Below, in pieces: positions 60,853 through 64,000 of a DNA stretch of 64,000 bases. The stretch's first letter is position 1. Each line of letters begins with the position of its first letter. The position numbers were made by a program, and so were the translations under genes. Under the pieces are notes generated by a model, which was not told where the DNA came from, did not search any database, and saw nothing but the letters and a program-made list of their open reading frames with translations. Source of the stretch: Williamsia sp. DF01-3 (GTDB lineage: Bacteria > Actinomycetota > Actinomycetes > Mycobacteriales > Mycobacteriaceae); contig NZ_JALKFS010000005.1 in NCBI RefSeq assembly GCF_023051145.1, forward strand, positions 2,249,733-2,313,732, written 5' to 3'.

Positions 60853-62099
60853 TGACACCCGACGTGAGAGACAAAGATCCCGAGGCGTCGCCGACGGTCC
60901 GACCGATACGGATGGTGGTCGCCGACATCGCCTATGACGACGTGGTGGTTGCCGGGCGTGAACCCTGCTCCGTCGAAGCCCTTGTCCGCGGCATCAACGG
61001 GTCGTCGGTGGCCGTCGACGGGGTGAGGATTTCTACCGCGGGGGCGTGGTCGCAGGTGTTCGCCCGAGCTCTCGAAGGCTTCGGGGCCGTGGAGCTGGCG
61101 CACCCGACGACATGGGGTGCCCGACGCACCGAGATCTTGCGGCAGGCGGCGCAACCCCACGTTGGCCACCTGGTGCTGACACCGCGTGCTGCGGTCATCG
61201 CCGAATCGCATCTGGGACCTTCCACGCAGCGGGCACTGGTGATCGAGGTCCACTCCCGGATCGACATCCATGAGATGGATCGGTCCGCCGGCAGCTGGAA
61301 CGTTGTCGGGACCTCGGTGGCTACTGCCGAGACGGTCGCTCTTCGACTGGGTGACGTCGTCGACAACCGTGTGGAGGCAATCCTCGTCGACGGCACCGAC
61401 CCCGCGGCCGTTGCGGAGATTGTGCGGTGTTGTGAAGTCCACACAGTGGTCGGTCGGGTCGCGGCAGTGCAGCGATCACTGATCCATCGCTTCGGTGGCG
61501 CCGCATTGCCGGTGGACGAGGGCATTCGCGAACCGCCGACCGTTGGCCGGACTCCGATGCGCCGGCGCGTCGTCGGGGCCATCGCAGCGACCGCTGCAGT
61601 GGTGATCGCAGTGGTGGTGGTCGCGTTGATGGTCGACAACGGACGCGAGGGTGTGGCGCCGCCTGCGGACCGCGAGGCCCAGCTCGGCCGCGTAGCCGTG
61701 ACAGTCCCGGCCGAGTGGCGCGAGAGCTCGGAGCCGGCAGCCGAGGGTGTTGTGTCCCGCACCACCTTCGCCGCACCCGGCGATGACCGCCGGATCATCG
61801 TCTTGCAGAACACGGTGCGCAACACGTCGACCTTGGCCTCGGTGGCGGGCAGCCTCCGCAATCGCATCGGGCAGCGCGGCGACGACGTCGTCCAGGAGTT
61901 CTCGGCCAGCACGCGTTACGCAGGCCGGGAGGTGATCAGCTACCGCGAGGTGCCCGTCTCCGGAGGGCCGATCAGGTGGTACCTGCTGGTGTCGGCGGGG
62001 TTGCAGGTGAGTGTGGGATGTCAGGGCGGATCCGCAGGTGAGACGATCGACGAGCAGTGCCGGGTCGCGGTGGGTGCGGTGCGGATAGGAACGCCATGA
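60852..62099 (+). CDS. Type VII secretion-associated protein (Rv3446c family)
   Basis: This protein of 415 residues has an N-terminal region of about 235 residues with a ribonuclease-H-like or actin-like look (IRMVVADIAYDDVVVAG, RALVIEVHSRIDIHEMD). One membrane helix (VVGAIAATAAVVIAVVVVALMV, about 238-260) and an outer domain of about 140 residues follow. It is the fourth ESX-4 gene, as Rv3446c, and its role is unknown. The start is ATG 60852 or GTG 60849; both overlap the eccC stop, so the two are coupled. Confidence 0.82.
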   Translation: MTPDVRDKDPEASPTVRPIRMVVADIAYDDVVVAGREPCSVEALVRGINGSSVAVDGVRISTAGAWSQVFARALEGFGAVELAHPTTWGARRTEILRQAAQPHVGHLVLTPRAAVIAESHLGPSTQRALVIEVHSRIDIHEMDRSAGSWNVVGTSVATAETVALRLGDVVDNRVEAILVDGTDPAAVAEIVRCCEVHTVVGRVAAVQRSLIHRFGGAALPVDEGIREPPTVGRTPMRRRVVGAIAATAAVVIAVVVVALMVDNGREGVAPPADREAQLGRVAVTVPAEWRESSEPAAEGVVSRTTFAAPGDDRRIIVLQNTVRNTSTLASVAGSLRNRIGQRGDDVVQEFSASTRYAGREVISYREVPVSGGPIRWYLLVSAGLQVSVGCQGGSAGETIDEQCRVAVGAVRIGTP

Positions 62100-62140
62100 C
62101 GTTCGAGTCCGTGGCACGGCCCGTGCCGGTCGGCGGCGTT

Positions 62141-62170
62141 TTGACCTGTCGACGGCCCGGCCGGTACTGT
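62141..62170 (+). promoter_or_regulatory. Promoter of the rplM-rpsI operon
   Basis: TTGACC (62141-62146) and TACTGT (62165-62170) are 18 bp apart. A leader of about 115 bp follows before rplM. The 62100-62293 stretch holds no gene; in particular no WXG100 (esxT/esxU) frame is found on either strand. Confidence 0.65.
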
Positions 62171-62293
62171 TGATCGTTGGTGCGCGACCGCCTGTAGCCA
62201 GGTGTAGTCGAGGCCCGGGTCCCCACTGGTCGCCGGGAACTACCTCTGCCGCGTTCCTGACCAGCTCCAGATCACCAGACATGAGGACTATCT

Positions 62294-62737
62294 GTGCCTA
62301 CTTACACCCCGAAGGCCGGTGACATCACCCGTACGTGGCATGTCATCGACGCCACCGACGTGGTGCTCGGCCGCCTCGCTGTGCAGAGCGCGACGCTCCT
62401 GCGCGGCAAGCACAAGCCGACCTACGCACCCCACATGGACGGTGGCGACTTCGTCGTCATCATCAACGCCGAGAAGGTTGCCGTCAGCGGAAACAAGCTC
62501 GACGACAAGCTCCTCTACCGCCACTCCGGCCACCCGGGCGGCCTGAAGTCCCGCACTGTCGGTGAGACACTGGCAACCCATCCGGAACGCCTCGTCGAGA
62601 AGGCGATCGTCGGGATGCTCCCGAAGACCAAGCTCGGGCGGGCCATGGCCTCCAAGCTGAAGGTCTACGCAGGCCCCAACCATCCCCACACGGCGCAGCA
62701 GCCCGTGCCCTTCGAGATCACCCAGGTTGCCCAGTGA
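62294..62737 (+). CDS. rplM: 50S ribosomal protein L13
   Basis: The 147 residues match L13: [45 protein letters not shown] and [24 protein letters not shown]. It is an early assembly protein of the large subunit. The start is GTG 62294. The stop touches the next gene, so rplM and rpsI form the usual pair. Confidence 0.97.
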   Translation: MPTYTPKAGDITRTWHVIDATDVVLGRLAVQSATLLRGKHKPTYAPHMDGGDFVVIINAEKVAVSGNKLDDKLLYRHSGHPGGLKSRTVGETLATHPERLVEKAIVGMLPKTKLGRAMASKLKVYAGPNHPHTAQQPVPFEITQVAQ

Positions 62738-62757
62738 CGGCGCCGGAGGAGCAGAAC

Positions 62758-63282
<525 letters not shown>

Positions 63283-63320
63283 TTCTTTCAGCCCGCAAGA
63301 AACACCAAGTCGAACTTGGC

Positions 63321-63357
63321 ACAGGCAGGCGTTCAGTTTCACTGGACGCCTGCCTGT
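63321..63357 (+). terminator. Hairpin between rpsI and glmM
   Basis: ACAGGCAGGCGTTCAG (63321-63336) pairs with CTGGACGCCTGCCTGT (63342-63357), 16 bp with one G-U pair and loop TTTCA. It is followed by GTATTT. It lies 22 bp before glmM and would stop or reduce read-through. Confidence 0.75.
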
Positions 63358-63379
63358 GTATTTAGAGCGAAGGATGTCG

Positions 63380-64000
63380 ATGGGGCACCTGTTCGGTACC
63401 GATGGCGTACGTGGTCTGGCAAATGCCGACCTGACACCCGAGTTGGCGCTGTCGCTGTCGCAGGCAGCGGCACGTGTACTGCCTCAGGATCGGTCCGGGT
63501 CCGGCCGCCCCACAGCGCCGGCCTCTGGCCGTCCCATAGCAATCGTGGGCCGGGATACGCGGGCGTCGGGGGAGATGCTCGAAGCCGCGGTCTGTGCCGG
63601 TCTGACCGCGGCGGGTGTCGACGCGCTGCGAGTCGGCGTCGTTCCCACCCCGGCTGTTGCGTACCTGACGGACTTCTACGACGCCGCCTTCGGCGTGATG
63701 ATCTCGGCCTCGCATAATCCCATGCCCGACAACGGGATCAAGTTCTTCGCGGCTGGTGGGCACAAACTCGCCGACGCCGCCGAGGACGCGATCGAGTCCG
63801 CGCTGGAGACCGTGTTCGACCGGCCGACCGGTGCAGATGTCGGCCGCGTTCGGGATGCGCACGACGGACTCGACGCGTACCTGACCCATCTGTCCGCAGC
63901 TGTGGACGTCAACGTGAAGTCGGTGACCGTGGTGGTCGATTGTGCCCATGGCGCCGCCTATGCGGCTGCGCCACGTGCCTATCGCGCTGCCGGTGCCACC
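63380..64000 (+). CDS. glmM: Phosphoglucosamine mutase, N-terminal part (cut by window edge)
   Basis: The enzyme converts glucosamine-6-phosphate to glucosamine-1-phosphate for UDP-GlcNAc and peptidoglycan. The visible 207 residues start [15 protein letters not shown] and include the phosphoserine loop [17 protein letters not shown] near residue 103. The rest lies beyond the window. ATG 63380 is six bases after GCGAAGG; an ATG at 63374 sits directly against that site and is less likely. The order rplM-rpsI-glmM matches Rv3443c-Rv3441c. Confidence 0.94.
   Translation, partial: MGHLFGTDGVRGLANADLTPELALSLSQAAARVLPQDRSGSGRPTAPASGRPIAIVGRDTRASGEMLEAAVCAGLTAAGVDALRVGVVPTPAVAYLTDFYDAAFGVMISASHNPMPDNGIKFFAAGGHKLADAAEDAIESALETVFDRPTGADVGRVRDAHDGLDAYLTHLSAAVDVNVKSVTVVVDCAHGAAYAAAPRAYRAAGAT

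Overview
The window is a chromosomal segment of a high-GC actinobacterium of the order Mycobacteriales, most like Gordonia or a close relative. The evidence is GC-rich sequence with many GTG/TTG starts, a mycothiol conjugate amidase, an ESX-4 type VII secretion locus, a class II (GlpX) fructose bisphosphatase, a PIN-PhoH (PhoH2) protein, a lipid-droplet protein and TAnnnT -10 boxes 6-8 nt before start codons. From memory, the backbone follows the Mycobacterium tuberculosis order Rv1074c-Rv1110 (thiolase, SGNH esterase, cbs, metB, greA, DUF4307, mca, small membrane protein, YyaL-like protein, hemolysin III, short-chain prenyl transferase, coaA, glyA, desA2, phoH2, fum, glpX, DUF4245, xseB/xseA, lipid-droplet protein, ispH). 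It then jumps to the ESX-4/rplM/rpsI/glmM block (Rv3449-Rv3441c).

Layout. 1-2148: a TetR tail, an SDR oxidoreductase and a Bax-inhibitor-1 protein. 2228-9445: thiolase (frameshifted), SGNH hydrolase, cystathionine beta-synthase and gamma-synthase (transsulfuration), a repeat-filled intergenic stretch, threonine dehydratase and a TerD-like protein. 9464-18488: an accessory locus. A compact eight-gene minus-strand operon encodes a polar amino-acid ABC importer, a D-2-hydroxyacid dehydrogenase, a TIM-barrel isomerase, a Rieske oxygenase, a class II aldolase and an agmatinase-like ureohydrolase. It is divergent from a fused double Lrp/AsnC regulator that is translationally coupled to a very unusual protein, apparently one structural domain of EPSP synthase on its own. 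18676-21224: an AurF-like diiron oxygenase with an FprB-type ferredoxin-NADP reductase. 21368-28780: greA, a queuosine-precursor transporter, mca, a YyaL-like protein, ornithine aminotransferase and its AsnC regulator. 28812-30117: a type I DAHP synthase behind a leader-peptide attenuator with Tyr-Trp-Arg-Phe control codons. 30143-43796: housekeeping genes for lipid, CoA, one-carbon and central carbon metabolism, plus a PknF-like kinase divergent from an L,D-transpeptidase. 43852-49320: a SnoaL-FMO monooxygenase with a GAF/winged-helix regulator, and an MMPL transporter. 49420-53735: DUF4245, xseBA, lipid-droplet protein, ispH and a PPOX protein. 53744-62099: ESX-4 core (mycosin, EccD, EccC and an associated membrane protein) with no WXG100 genes and no eccB in view. 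62294-64000: rplM, rpsI and the start of glmM.

Three genes (thiolase, ureohydrolase, hemolysin III) are each broken by a single small indel. In at least two the indel lies in a short repeat or homopolymer and the downstream frame is perfectly conserved, so sequencing error is as likely as real decay. I saw no tRNA, rRNA, CRISPR array, insertion sequence or prophage in the window.
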